Part shown: piece after piece, positions 25,092-32,190 of the stretch
Layout of the letters: each line of letters opens with the position of its first letter
How positions within the stretch are numbered: the first letter of the stretch is position 1
From: Anaerolineae bacterium
GTDB taxonomy: Bacteria > Chloroflexota > Anaerolineae > Anaerolineales > Villigracilaceae
DNA: 34,528 bases
Assembly (NCBI GenBank): GCA_022013685.1
Contig: JAKLPV010000126.1
Coordinates: forward strand, 1-34,528
Direction of reading: 5' to 3'
The notes under the pieces: generated by a model
The model's database searches: none
Told to the model about the DNA's origin: nothing
Seen by the model: the letters and a program-made list of their open reading frames with translations, nothing else
Program-made: the position numbers and the translations under genes

Positions 25092-27374
25092 ATGAAAATG
25101 TTACTGATCGGTTATGGCGGGCGTGAACACGCCTTGGCGTGGAAGTTGGCCCAATCACCGAAACTGGAAAAATTGTATATTGCGCCGGGCAATCTGGGGA
25201 CTGCGGATTGGGGTGAAAACGTTGCGATGGATATTCGTGACCACGAAGCAGTCATCCGTTTTTGCCAGGAAAAGCAGATCGATCTGGTTCTGGTCGGGCC
25301 TGAAGTGCCGCTGGCGGAAGGGATCGTAGACGCCCTGGCAGATGCCGGTATCCGCTGTTTTGGGCCGCGAAAGGCGGCGGCGCAGATCGAGGTATCCAAG
25401 GTCTTCTCGAAAAATTTTATGGCGCGCCACGGCATCCCAACAGCGCGCTATGCTACCTTCAGCAAACTTGCAGATGCGCTGAAATATATTGAGACGGTGG
25501 ATTATCCGCTGGTGATCAAGGCTTCCGGCCTGGTGGCGGGTAAAGGGGTTGTCTTGCCGGAAACGCTGGACGAGGCAAAATCCGTTCTGGCAGAAATCCT
25601 CGAAAATGGTGCCTTCGGTGAAGCGGGTGCAGAAGTGGTCATTGAAGAGCGCATGACCGGCCCGGAAGTTTCGCTGATGGCCTTCACGGATGGCAAAGCG
25701 GTTATTCCGATGCTGGCCGCGCAAGACCACAAACGGATTTTTGATGGAGATCTCGGCCCGAACACCGGCGGCATGGGCGCTTATGCACCTGCTCCGATTT
25801 TTACCTCCGATTTGCTGGCGGAAACCCTGGAAAACATCCTGAAACCGGCAGTGAGCGGCTTGCGGCTGGAAGGGTCTCCATTTGTGGGCGTGCTCTACGC
25901 CGGGCTGATGCTTACCCCGGACGGCGTCAGGGTGGTGGAGTTCAACTGTCGCTTTGGCGACCCCGAAACGCAGGTTATTCTTCCGCTGCTCGAAACGGAC
26001 CTGGTCGAGATAGCCGATGCCTGTGTGAATGGCGTTCTGGCTGAAACCGAAATCCGCTGGAAGACGGGTGCGGCCGTTTGCGTGGTGCTGGCCTCGAAAG
26101 GGTATCCGGGCAAGGTTGAGAGTGGGCAGTTGGCCAGCATTGGCGGGCTGCCTGAGAACTCCATCTGCTTCCACGCCGGGACGAAGGTCAACGCCGATGG
26201 ACTGTTGGCAACTTCCGGGGGGCGCGTGTTCGGCGCCACGGCCTGGGCGCAGGATTTGCCGGCAGCGGCAAAATCCGCTTATGACGCCGTAGATAAGATC
26301 TATTTTGATGGAATGCAGTACAGGAAAGATATCGCTTCACGCGCTTTGAAGCCCACAACTGTCTCGGCTTATGCGGCTTCTGGTGTCTCGATTGATGCTG
26401 GTAATCGCACCGTTGAGTTGATGAAAGATGCTGTTAAGGCCACCTATACCTCCGCTGTTTTGGCCGGGATTGGTTCTTTTGGCGGCTTGTATGATGCTTC
26501 TGTTTTGAAAGCGATGAATAACCCGGTGCTGGTTGCTTCCACGGATGGCGTCGGGACCAAGGTCAAGCTGGCTGCATCTGCGGGGCGTTATCGCAGTATT
26601 GGGCACGATATTGTCAACCACTGTATCGATGATATTCTCGTTCAGGGTGCGCGCCCGTTATTCTTTATGGATTACTTTGCCACATCCAAACTTAACCCTG
26701 AGCAGACCGCCGAAGTTGTGACCGGTATTGCCGAAGCCTGCAAGGAATCGGGAATGGCCTTGCTGGGTGGCGAAACGGCCGAAATGCCGGGCGTCTACGC
26801 CCCCGGCGAATTTGATGTTGCCGGGACCATCGTTGGCATCCTGGAGCGTGAGCGGGTCTTACCGCGCACCTCCGAACTCAAGGCTGGAGATGTGCTGATC
26901 GGCTTGCGATCCAGCGGCCCGCACACCAACGGATTCTCGCTGATCCGTAAGGTATTTGCCGATACCCCGCTCGATACCGTTTTCCCCGAACTGGGTTGCT
27001 CTCTCGCCGATGCCTTGCTCGCTCCGCATCGTTCTTATTTCAATATTTTGTATTCCGTGCTCAGCAACCCGCATGTGAAAGCCCTTGCCCACCTGACCGG
27101 CGGCGGATTTATCGAAAATATTCCTCGTATTCTGCCTGCTGACTTGGATGCAGTCATCCGCCTTGGCTCCTGGCCTTTGCCCCCGCTTTGGAAGTTGATT
27201 GAACAAAAGGGTAATATCGTTGCCGATGAAATGTACCGTGTTTTCAACATGGGCATTGGCATGATTGTCATCGTGGATAACACCGCTGTTGCTAAAATCC
27301 AAAAACTGATCCCGGAAGAAACCTTTGTCATTGGCGAACTGACTGCGGGTGGTCACAAAACCCGTCTGATCTGA
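25092..27374 (+). CDS. purD-purM: Fused phosphoribosylamine-glycine ligase / AIR synthetase (PurD-PurM)
   Basis: The 760-residue bifunctional protein joins two purine enzymes in one frame. Residues ~1-419 are PurD (GAR synthetase, ATP-grasp): LLIGYGGREHALAWKL, KASGLVAGKGVV, GPNTGGMGAYAPAP (~222-235), EFNCRFGDPETQ (~283-294). Residues ~423-760 are PurM (AIR synthetase): YAASGVSIDAGNRTVELMK (~427), STDGVGTKVKLA (~483-494), GGETAEMPGVY (~559-569), SSGPHTNGFSLIRKV. Both halves appear catalytically intact, with almost no linker (ASRALKPTTV). Same order as the GARS-AIRS part of the eukaryotic trifunctional GART. The start at 25092 follows GGAAGGA; the frame extends to 25044 but overlaps purF. PurN, the third GART activity, is a separate gene downstream. 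Confidence 0.95.
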   Translation: MKMLLIGYGGREHALAWKLAQSPKLEKLYIAPGNLGTADWGENVAMDIRDHEAVIRFCQEKQIDLVLVGPEVPLAEGIVDALADAGIRCFGPRKAAAQIEVSKVFSKNFMARHGIPTARYATFSKLADALKYIETVDYPLVIKASGLVAGKGVVLPETLDEAKSVLAEILENGAFGEAGAEVVIEERMTGPEVSLMAFTDGKAVIPMLAAQDHKRIFDGDLGPNTGGMGAYAPAPIFTSDLLAETLENILKPAVSGLRLEGSPFVGVLYAGLMLTPDGVRVVEFNCRFGDPETQVILPLLETDLVEIADACVNGVLAETEIRWKTGAAVCVVLASKGYPGKVESGQLASIGGLPENSICFHAGTKVNADGLLATSGGRVFGATAWAQDLPAAAKSAYDAVDKIYFDGMQYRKDIASRALKPTTVSAYAASGVSIDAGNRTVELMKDAVKATYTSAVLAGIGSFGGLYDASVLKAMNNPVLVASTDGVGTKVKLAASAGRYRSIGHDIVNHCIDDILVQGARPLFFMDYFATSKLNPEQTAEVVTGIAEACKESGMALLGGETAEMPGVYAPGEFDVAGTIVGILERERVLPRTSELKAGDVLIGLRSSGPHTNGFSLIRKVFADTPLDTVFPELGCSLADALLAPHRSYFNILYSVLSNPHVKALAHLTGGGFIENIPRILPADLDAVIRLGSWPLPPLWKLIEQKGNIVADEMYRVFNMGIGMIVIVDNTAVAKIQKLIPEETFVIGELTAGGHKTRLI

Positions 27375-27458
27375 AATCCGGTTCTTTTCCGTTCATTCGT
27401 TATTCTGTTTCAAAATCCGTTCGCGCATCCGTTTGAGCTCACTGAAAGGAATCATCTT

Positions 27459-28634
27459 ATGCCCTCCTCGCTTTCCCTCCGTTATGGGATCAATCCCCAG
27501 CAAACCCCGGCTCGCGTCTTTATGCGCAACGGCTCCAACCTGCCCATTACCGTTTTGGGGGGCTCGCCCGGTTATATCAACCTGCTCGATGGGATGAATG
27601 CCTGGCTGCTCGTTCATGAACTGCGCCAGGCTACCAACCTGCCTGCCGCGGCATCCTTCAAGCATGTCAGCCCGGCGGGAGCCGCTGTTGCCGCTCCGCT
27701 CGATGAAATCCTGCGCAAGATCTACTTTGTGGATGATCTTGAACTCAGTCCCTTGGCTACGGCCTATGCCCGTGCCCGTGGATCGGACCGCCTGTGCTCT
27801 TTTGGGGATTTTATTGCCCTGTCTGACGTTGTCGATGAACCCACCGCCCGCATCATTGCCCGCGAAGTCTCGGACGGTATCATCGCCCCCGGCTATGAAC
27901 CTGCCGCCCTCGAAATTCTAAAAGCCAAGAAGGCCGGCAAATATGCGGTTGTCAAGATCGACCCGGCTTACGAACCCGCCCAAACCGAAACTCGCGACGT
28001 GGCCGGCGTGACCTTCGAGCAGCGCCGTCACGACCGGCAGGTCATGCCCGGCGATTTCACCAACCTGGTCACCAAAAGTCGCGTTCTGCCTGCCGTTGCT
28101 TTTCGCGACCTGATGGTGGCCTGGATCACGCTCAAATACACCCAGTCCAACTCGGTCTGTTTCGTTAAGGATGGTCAGGCGATTGGCGTCGGCGCCGGCC
28201 AGCAGTCGCGCGTGCACTGCGTCCGCCTGGCGGGCCAAAAGGCCGACCTTTGGTACTTGCGCCAGCACCCGACCGTGCTCAATCTGCCTTTCAAGCCCGG
28301 CACCAAACGCCCGGAGCGCGATAACGCCATCGACCAATTCCTGCGCGACGATGTCACTCCACAAGAAAAAGCTTCCTGGTCTGAGATCTTCATCGATCTG
28401 CCACGCCAACTCAGCCATGAAGAAAAACGGGCCTGGCTCGATGGGTTGACCGGCGTCAGCCTCGGTTCGGACGCCTTCTTCCCCTTCTCCGACAGCATTC
28501 ACCGTGCCGCTGCCAGCGGCGTCAAATACATTTTCGAACCGGGCGGCTCGACCCGCGACGCCGAAGTGATCGCCGCTGCCGACGATTATGGCATGACCAT
28601 GGCCTTTACCGGTGTGCGATTGTTCCATCATTAA
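27459..28634 (+). CDS. Stand-alone AICAR transformylase (PurH without the IMP cyclohydrolase domain)
   Basis: The 391-residue protein corresponds to the formyltransferase part of PurH. It transfers a formyl group from 10-formyltetrahydrofolate to AICAR. It has FKHVSPAGAAV with the catalytic Lys68-His69 pair, LRYGINPQQ at the N-terminus, TQSNSVCFVKDGQAIGVGAGQQSR in two parts (TQSNSVCF; GVGAGQQSRVHC) and DAFFPFSDSI. Normal bacterial PurH is ~510-530 residues with an N-terminal MGS-like IMP cyclohydrolase domain; here the gene starts directly at the transformylase, preceded by AAGGA at a normal distance. No upstream frame encodes a cyclohydrolase. KHVSPAG, rather than the KHANPCG of E. coli PurH, is the form I recall in eukaryotic ATIC and short bacterial homologues. 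Confidence 0.93.
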   Translation: MPSSLSLRYGINPQQTPARVFMRNGSNLPITVLGGSPGYINLLDGMNAWLLVHELRQATNLPAAASFKHVSPAGAAVAAPLDEILRKIYFVDDLELSPLATAYARARGSDRLCSFGDFIALSDVVDEPTARIIAREVSDGIIAPGYEPAALEILKAKKAGKYAVVKIDPAYEPAQTETRDVAGVTFEQRRHDRQVMPGDFTNLVTKSRVLPAVAFRDLMVAWITLKYTQSNSVCFVKDGQAIGVGAGQQSRVHCVRLAGQKADLWYLRQHPTVLNLPFKPGTKRPERDNAIDQFLRDDVTPQEKASWSEIFIDLPRQLSHEEKRAWLDGLTGVSLGSDAFFPFSDSIHRAAASGVKYIFEPGGSTRDAEVIAAADDYGMTMAFTGVRLFHH

Positions 28635-28652
28635 TACGGAATTTATTTGAAA

Positions 28653-29234
28653 ATGTCCGCTAAATTGGTTGTTCTGATCTCTGGGACCGGGTCCAACCTG
28701 CAGGCTGTTCTCGACGCCTGTGCCGGGACCGTTCTACCCGCATCCGTGGTTGCCGTTATTTCGAACAAATCCGACGCTTATGGCCTCGTCCGCGCCAAAA
28801 ACGCGGATGTGCCTGCGATTGCCTTTCCCCTGGCGGATGGCGAATCCCGGCGCGATTACGATACCCGTTTAGCGGCCCTGGTTGCCAGCTACGAACCGGA
28901 TTATGTAGTCCTGGCGGGCTGGATGCGCCTGTTGACTTCGAACTTCCTGTCCGTTTTCCAAAACCGCGTCATCAACCTGCATCCCGCCCTGCCGGGGACT
29001 TTCCCCGGCACTCATGCCATCGAACGCGCGTACGAAGCCTTCCAGCGCAGGGAGATCGATCATACCGGCATCATGGTCCACCTCGTCCCCGATGAAGGCG
29101 TGGACAATGGTCCCGTTCTTGCCACCGAAATCATCCCCATTTTGCCGGATGACACGCTTGAAAGCCTCGAAACCCGTGTTCACCAGGCGGAGCATCGACT
29201 CTTGGTGGAAACGTTAAAACAGGTAATAAGGTAG
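28653..29234 (+). CDS. purN: Phosphoribosylglycinamide formyltransferase
   Basis: The 193-residue folate-dependent GAR transformylase converts GAR to FGAR. It shows SGTGSNLQAVLDA (10-22), the catalytic Asn108 and His110 in INLHPALPGTFPGTHAIERA and Asp147 in PDEGVDNGPV. The ATG at 28653 has no convincing Shine-Dalgarno; a TTG two codons upstream is an alternative. It starts 18 nt after the AICAR transformylase stop, so translational coupling is likely. Last gene of the purine cluster; it converges on the EamA gene with 19 nt between the stops. Confidence 0.95.
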   Translation: MSAKLVVLISGTGSNLQAVLDACAGTVLPASVVAVISNKSDAYGLVRAKNADVPAIAFPLADGESRRDYDTRLAALVASYEPDYVVLAGWMRLLTSNFLSVFQNRVINLHPALPGTFPGTHAIERAYEAFQRREIDHTGIMVHLVPDEGVDNGPVLATEIIPILPDDTLESLETRVHQAEHRLLVETLKQVIR

Positions 29235-29253
29235 GGCGGGATAATATCTCGCT

Positions 29254-30183
29254 CTACGATGTCTCCACCCGGCTTGCTACATAGATCCCGGCCAAAATCA
29301 ACAGCCCTCCGCCGATTTCCAGCGCGGAGGGGCTTTCTTTTAAGATCAGTAAGGCCAGGATGGTCGAGCCGATCGGTTCACCCAGCAGCGTCACAGAGAC
29401 AAACGAAGCAGGCAGGTAGCGCAAGGCCCAGTTGAAGGTCGAATGGCCGAGCAATTGCGGGATCAGCGCCAGCATGAGCATGAACAGGTAAGTGAGCGGT
29501 TGATAGCCGAACGGCGATTGGCCAAACCCAAGCATAATGATGATCAGGACGATGGCCGCCATGCCATAAACCACGAAAATATAGGGGATCAGCGACATCT
29601 TTTCGCGCAAGCGGCGTCCAATCAGCAGGTATCCGGCCCCCATCCAGGCCCCGCACAGGGACAGGAAATTCCCCCAAAAGGCCTGGCCCTGAGTGAATTC
29701 TGCGAGCGTTGGGCAGACCAGGCCATTGTCCCAGCGGCAGGCCTCACTCAAGCCGACAACTGTTCCGCCGAGCAGAGCCAGGGCCAGGCCGATTAGCGTG
29801 GCTTTGGATGGCGACTCTTTCAAAACCAGCGGCGAAAGGATTGCCACCCAGAGCGGCGTGGTGCTGACCAGCACGACCGAGCTGGCAACTGAAGTGAATT
29901 CAAGGGAAGAGATCCAGGTGGCGAAGTGCAAAGCCAGGAAGAAGCCGGAGAGCAGTCCCAGCCCCAGGGTCTGGCGCGTCAGCGCGCGTAACTCTTCGCG
30001 ATGCCGGAGCCAGGCGATCGGGGCGAGAACCGCGCTCGCCAGGCTCAGGCGCATCGCGGCGATCACCAGCGACGGGGCGTCCTGTTGGGCATAACGGATA
30101 AAAATTGCAGCGGTGGAGACGGCCAAAATCCCGCCTGCGATGGCGATGTAAAGAAAAGCTGGGCTGGGGCGTGAATGTTGCAA
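29254..30183 (-). CDS. EamA/DMT-family transporter
   Basis: The 309-residue membrane protein has ten predicted helices in two EamA repeats (~10-150 and ~170-305). Typical landmarks are AIFIRYAQQDAPSLVIAAMR near the start, LEFTSVASSVVLVSTTPLWV before the end of repeat 1 and LPASFVSVTLLGEPIGSTIL in repeat 2. Members export amino acids, metabolites or nucleobases, or act as nucleotide-sugar permeases; the substrate here is unknown. The start is a TTG at 30183, with GGAGG 6 nt upstream. It is divergent from the superoxide dismutase gene; a GTGAT-N5-ATCAC palindrome lies at 30198-30212 in its leader. Confidence 0.9.
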   Translation of the reverse strand: MQHSRPSPAFLYIAIAGGILAVSTAAIFIRYAQQDAPSLVIAAMRLSLASAVLAPIAWLRHREELRALTRQTLGLGLLSGFFLALHFATWISSLEFTSVASSVVLVSTTPLWVAILSPLVLKESPSKATLIGLALALLGGTVVGLSEACRWDNGLVCPTLAEFTQGQAFWGNFLSLCGAWMGAGYLLIGRRLREKMSLIPYIFVVYGMAAIVLIIIMLGFGQSPFGYQPLTYLFMLMLALIPQLLGHSTFNWALRYLPASFVSVTLLGEPIGSTILALLILKESPSALEIGGGLLILAGIYVASRVETS

Positions 30184-30197
30184 GGTTGCCTCCGGTG

Positions 30198-30212
30198 GTG
30201 ATTGACTATCAC
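30198..30212. promoter_or_regulatory. GTGAT-N5-ATCAC palindrome in the EamA leader
   Basis: A perfect 5-bp inverted repeat with a 5-nt spacer lies 15-29 nt upstream of the EamA TTG start and just upstream of its Shine-Dalgarno. It could be an operator or a small hairpin near the ribosome-binding site. Short enough to be chance. Confidence 0.3.
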
Positions 30213-30246
30213 CCTTTTAGATGACCAAAATCGTCCGATTTGTCAA

Positions 30247-30275
30247 TTGACCGGGGCCTTGGCCGAGGCTAGAAT
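30247..30275 (+). promoter_or_regulatory. sod promoter
   Basis: -35 TTGACC (30247-30252), a 17-nt spacer and -10 TAGAAT (30270-30275) lie 66 nt upstream of the superoxide dismutase ATG. Both boxes match sigma-70 at five of six positions. The -35 lies in the palindrome GTCAATTGAC (30242-30251), which also offers a TTGACA on the opposite strand towards the EamA gene. Confidence 0.7.
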
Positions 30276-30340
30276 GACAGAGTAACATATTAAATCACCC
30301 CTAACTAATCGTCAACCCTGACTAAACAAGGAGTATTCCA

Positions 30341-30940
30341 ATGGCTTTTGAATTACCCAAATTACCGTATGCTTATGAGGCGCTTGAGCCTTTCATTGAC
30401 GCCCAGACCATGACCATCCATCACACCAAGCATCACCAGGCTTATATTACCAACCTGAACGGTGCATTGGAGAAAGCCCCCGAACTGGCTTCTTGGTCGC
30501 TGGATGATCTGGTTACCCGCCTGAGCGAAGTTCCTGAAGGCGTGCGCGGTGTCGTGCGCAATCATGGCGGGGGCACTCTCAATCACAATATTTTCTGGGA
30601 AGTAATGGCCCCCAATGCTGGCGGCGAACCGACCGGTGCCCTGGCCAAGGCCATCGATGCTGATTTTGGCGGTTTTGCCAACTTCAAGCTTGAGTTCGAG
30701 AAGGCCGCTGTGGGGCGCTTTGGCTCAGGCTGGGCCTGGCTTGCCAAACAGGGCAGCAAGCTGGTGGTGGTTTCGACCGCCAACCAGGACAACCCCCTGA
30801 CCGATGGCTTGACTCCGCTGTTGGCGCTTGATGTTTGGGAGCATGCTTACTACCTGAAATACCAGAACCGTCGCCCCGAGTACGTCACCAACTGGTGGAA
30901 CGTGGTCAACTGGGACGAAGTTGCCCGCCGCCTGGGTTAA
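30341..30940 (+). CDS. Superoxide dismutase (Fe/Mn family)
   Basis: The 199-residue enzyme disproportionates superoxide to oxygen and peroxide. Metal ligands are H27, H82 (LNHNIFW), D164 and H168 (DVWEHAYY). G77 in the GGGT segment together with Q149 (STANQDNPL) follows the Mn-type pattern (Fe enzymes carry Gln and Ala at these places), so Mn or cambialistic use is likely. Thr79 replaces the His often found in GGGH.NH of Mn enzymes. No signal peptide: cytoplasmic. AAGGAG lies 8 nt before the ATG. It is a single-gene unit with its own promoter and terminator, which suggests some oxygen exposure in an organism that also uses Fe-S enzymes. Confidence 0.95.
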   Translation: MAFELPKLPYAYEALEPFIDAQTMTIHHTKHHQAYITNLNGALEKAPELASWSLDDLVTRLSEVPEGVRGVVRNHGGGTLNHNIFWEVMAPNAGGEPTGALAKAIDADFGGFANFKLEFEKAAVGRFGSGWAWLAKQGSKLVVVSTANQDNPLTDGLTPLLALDVWEHAYYLKYQNRRPEYVTNWWNVVNWDEVARRLG

Positions 30941-30958
30941 TTTCTTTTGAGTATCTGC

Positions 30959-30990
30959 AACCGCGCCATTTATGGCGCGGTTGTTTTTCT
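30959..30990 (+). terminator. sod terminator
   Basis: AACCGCGCCA (30959-30968) pairs with TGGCGCGGTT (30973-30982) across a TTTA loop, followed by GTTTTTCT. A textbook intrinsic terminator 19 nt after the stop. Confidence 0.9.
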
Positions 30991-31024
30991 CACAAAAATC
31001 ACCTATCCAAAACTTATAAATCCA

Positions 31025-31053
31025 TTGCGCGAGTATATTGGCGCGGATATAAT
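31025..31053 (+). promoter_or_regulatory. Ferredoxin promoter
   Basis: -35 TTGCGC (31025-31030), 17-nt spacer and a perfect -10 TATAAT (31048-31053) lie 42 nt upstream of the ferredoxin ATG. A GAATT-CGCCA-AATTC palindrome (31064-31078) follows in the leader, just before the AAGGAG. Confidence 0.75.
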
Positions 31054-31094
31054 GAATTTATCTGAATTCGCCAAATTCATAAGGAGAAAATACT

Positions 31095-31493
31095 ATGACC
31101 CATATCATCACAAGTCTTTGTTTGCGCGATAGCGGTTGTGTGGAAGTTTGCCCGGTGGAGTGCATCATGCCTGGCAAGCCTGTCGAAGAATGGCCCATGT
31201 TTTATATCGACCCGGATACCTGCATTGACTGCGGCGCTTGTGTGCCTGAATGCCCGTATGCCGCCATCTTCCCTGAAGATGAAGTGCCTGCCGCCTACAC
31301 GGCCAAAGGTGGCGAGTTCATCAGCCGCATCGACCTGGTGGGCGATTACGAAGGCACCAACCATCATGGCGATAAAGTTGTGCTGAAAACTGTCAAGAAA
31401 CTGGCTGCGGGTGAAGTGGTTGACTTGACCAAGGATACACCGGCCAATTACGATTACTTCTCTAAAGGCCCTGGCTACAGCGCCAAGGATTGA
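31095..31493 (+). CDS. Two-cluster 4Fe-4S ferredoxin-like protein
   Basis: The 132-residue ferredoxin has cysteines in two groups: CLRDSGCVEVCPVEC (9, 15, 19, 23) and CIDCGACVPEC plus P (43, 46, 49, 53). The second is a canonical CxxCxxCxxxCP site. The first has unusual spacing (C-x5-C-x3-C-x3-C), related to the FdxA/seven-iron ferredoxins, so the first cluster could be [3Fe-4S] or [4Fe-4S]. A ~70-residue C-terminal extension (YTAKGGEFISRIDL ... YFSKGPGYSAKD) goes beyond the ~60-105 residues of common ferredoxins. AAGGAG lies 9 nt before the ATG. A monocistronic unit with its own promoter and terminator. The redox partner is unknown. Confidence 0.92.
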   Translation: MTHIITSLCLRDSGCVEVCPVECIMPGKPVEEWPMFYIDPDTCIDCGACVPECPYAAIFPEDEVPAAYTAKGGEFISRIDLVGDYEGTNHHGDKVVLKTVKKLAAGEVVDLTKDTPANYDYFSKGPGYSAKD

Positions 31494-31512
31494 TTTTCTG
31501 CCCAACTGAGAA

Positions 31513-31545
31513 CAAAACCCGCCAGAAGTGGCGGGTTTTGTATTT
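31513..31545. terminator. Bidirectional terminator between ferredoxin and deoxynucleoside kinase genes
   Basis: CAAAACCCGCCA (31513-31524) pairs perfectly with TGGCGGGTTTTG (31529-31540) over a GAAG loop, 19 nt after the ferredoxin stop and directly at the end of the convergent kinase gene. A and T runs in the arms allow function in both directions. Confidence 0.85.
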
Positions 31546-32137
31546 AAAGATTTTCGATGGATTGCCTGAGTTCCGGCAGGATTTCATGATAATCAGAGGA
31601 GAGTGAACCGGAATCGAAACGCAGGACTTTTTTACCATCTACGTCGTGTAGCCAATCAGTTAGATAGCGCTCAATCAGGGCGCTATCTTCTGCGCTGGCG
31701 ATGTTGATGCGTTCGCGCTGGGACAACCTGTCCCGTATTACGGCGGCGGGGGCGCGCAAGTGAATGATGAGGTCGGGTAGCGGCAGCGTGGCGCGGGCAA
31801 ACGTATAAAAACGGCGACACAGGTCAAATTCCGCTGGGCTGAGATAGCCCCGGGCGTGGAAAAGGCGCGTAAAACCGTGAAAATCCTGATCAAGGCCGCC
31901 GTCCACCAGGCCGGGACGATTTCCACTGCGCAGTTCGCGCTCCTGCTCGGCGTGCAATAAGAGATAGTCGATCTGGTTGGCGAGGGCGTAGTGACTTTCG
32001 TTTTTGAACAGGGACTGGAAGGGCCGCTCGGCGTGCTGTTCGAGGCCGAGGGCCAGGTCGGCGGCCCCGGCCAATGCGCGCGCCAGGCTGGTCTTGCCGA
32101 CCCCGGTGGTTCCGACGATTGCGATGAGCTTTGACAT
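31544..32137 (-). CDS. Deoxynucleoside kinase family protein
   Basis: This 197-residue P-loop kinase starts MSKLIAIVGTTGVGKTSLAR, with the Walker A GTTGVGKT at residues 9-16. A central YLLLHAEQERELRS helix, a DGGLDQDFHGFTRLF segment in place of the usual DRS-like motif, a hydrophobic strand PDLIIHLRAPAAV and an arginine-rich lid DRLSQRERINIA follow the deoxyadenosine/deoxycytidine kinase pattern of nucleoside salvage. Substrate choice cannot be read. The start is debatable: 32137 fits the family but has no Shine-Dalgarno. An ATG at 32191 overlaps the glnS stop (TAATG), has AAGGA at a good distance and would add 18 residues ([18 protein letters not shown]) encoded by the hairpin repeat. Confidence 0.8.
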   Translation of the reverse strand: MSKLIAIVGTTGVGKTSLARALAGAADLALGLEQHAERPFQSLFKNESHYALANQIDYLLLHAEQERELRSGNRPGLVDGGLDQDFHGFTRLFHARGYLSPAEFDLCRRFYTFARATLPLPDLIIHLRAPAAVIRDRLSQRERINIASAEDSALIERYLTDWLHDVDGKKVLRFDSGSLSSDYHEILPELRQSIENL

Positions 32138-32143
32138 CGGTTT

Positions 32144-32184
32144 AAAAAAGGTGACAGTCACTTCAAAAGTGACTGTCACCTTTT
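32144..32184 (-). terminator. 18-bp palindromic repeat acting as glnS terminator
   Basis: The stem AAAAGGTGACAGTCACTT (32146-32163) pairs perfectly with 32167-32184 over a CAA loop. On the minus strand it is followed by TTTTTT, just after the glnS stop, so it looks like an intrinsic terminator. Each arm also contains its own palindrome (GTGAC-A-GTCAC), unusual for a terminator and typical of a mobile REP-like repeat. It is also translatable in the kinase frame. Confidence 0.75.
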
Positions 32185-32190
32185 CATTCA

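Noticed and set aside
25155..26174. 339-residue open frame antisense to purD
   Set aside because: It lies wholly opposite an intact PurD domain with all motifs, has no Shine-Dalgarno and has composition typical of an antisense shadow.
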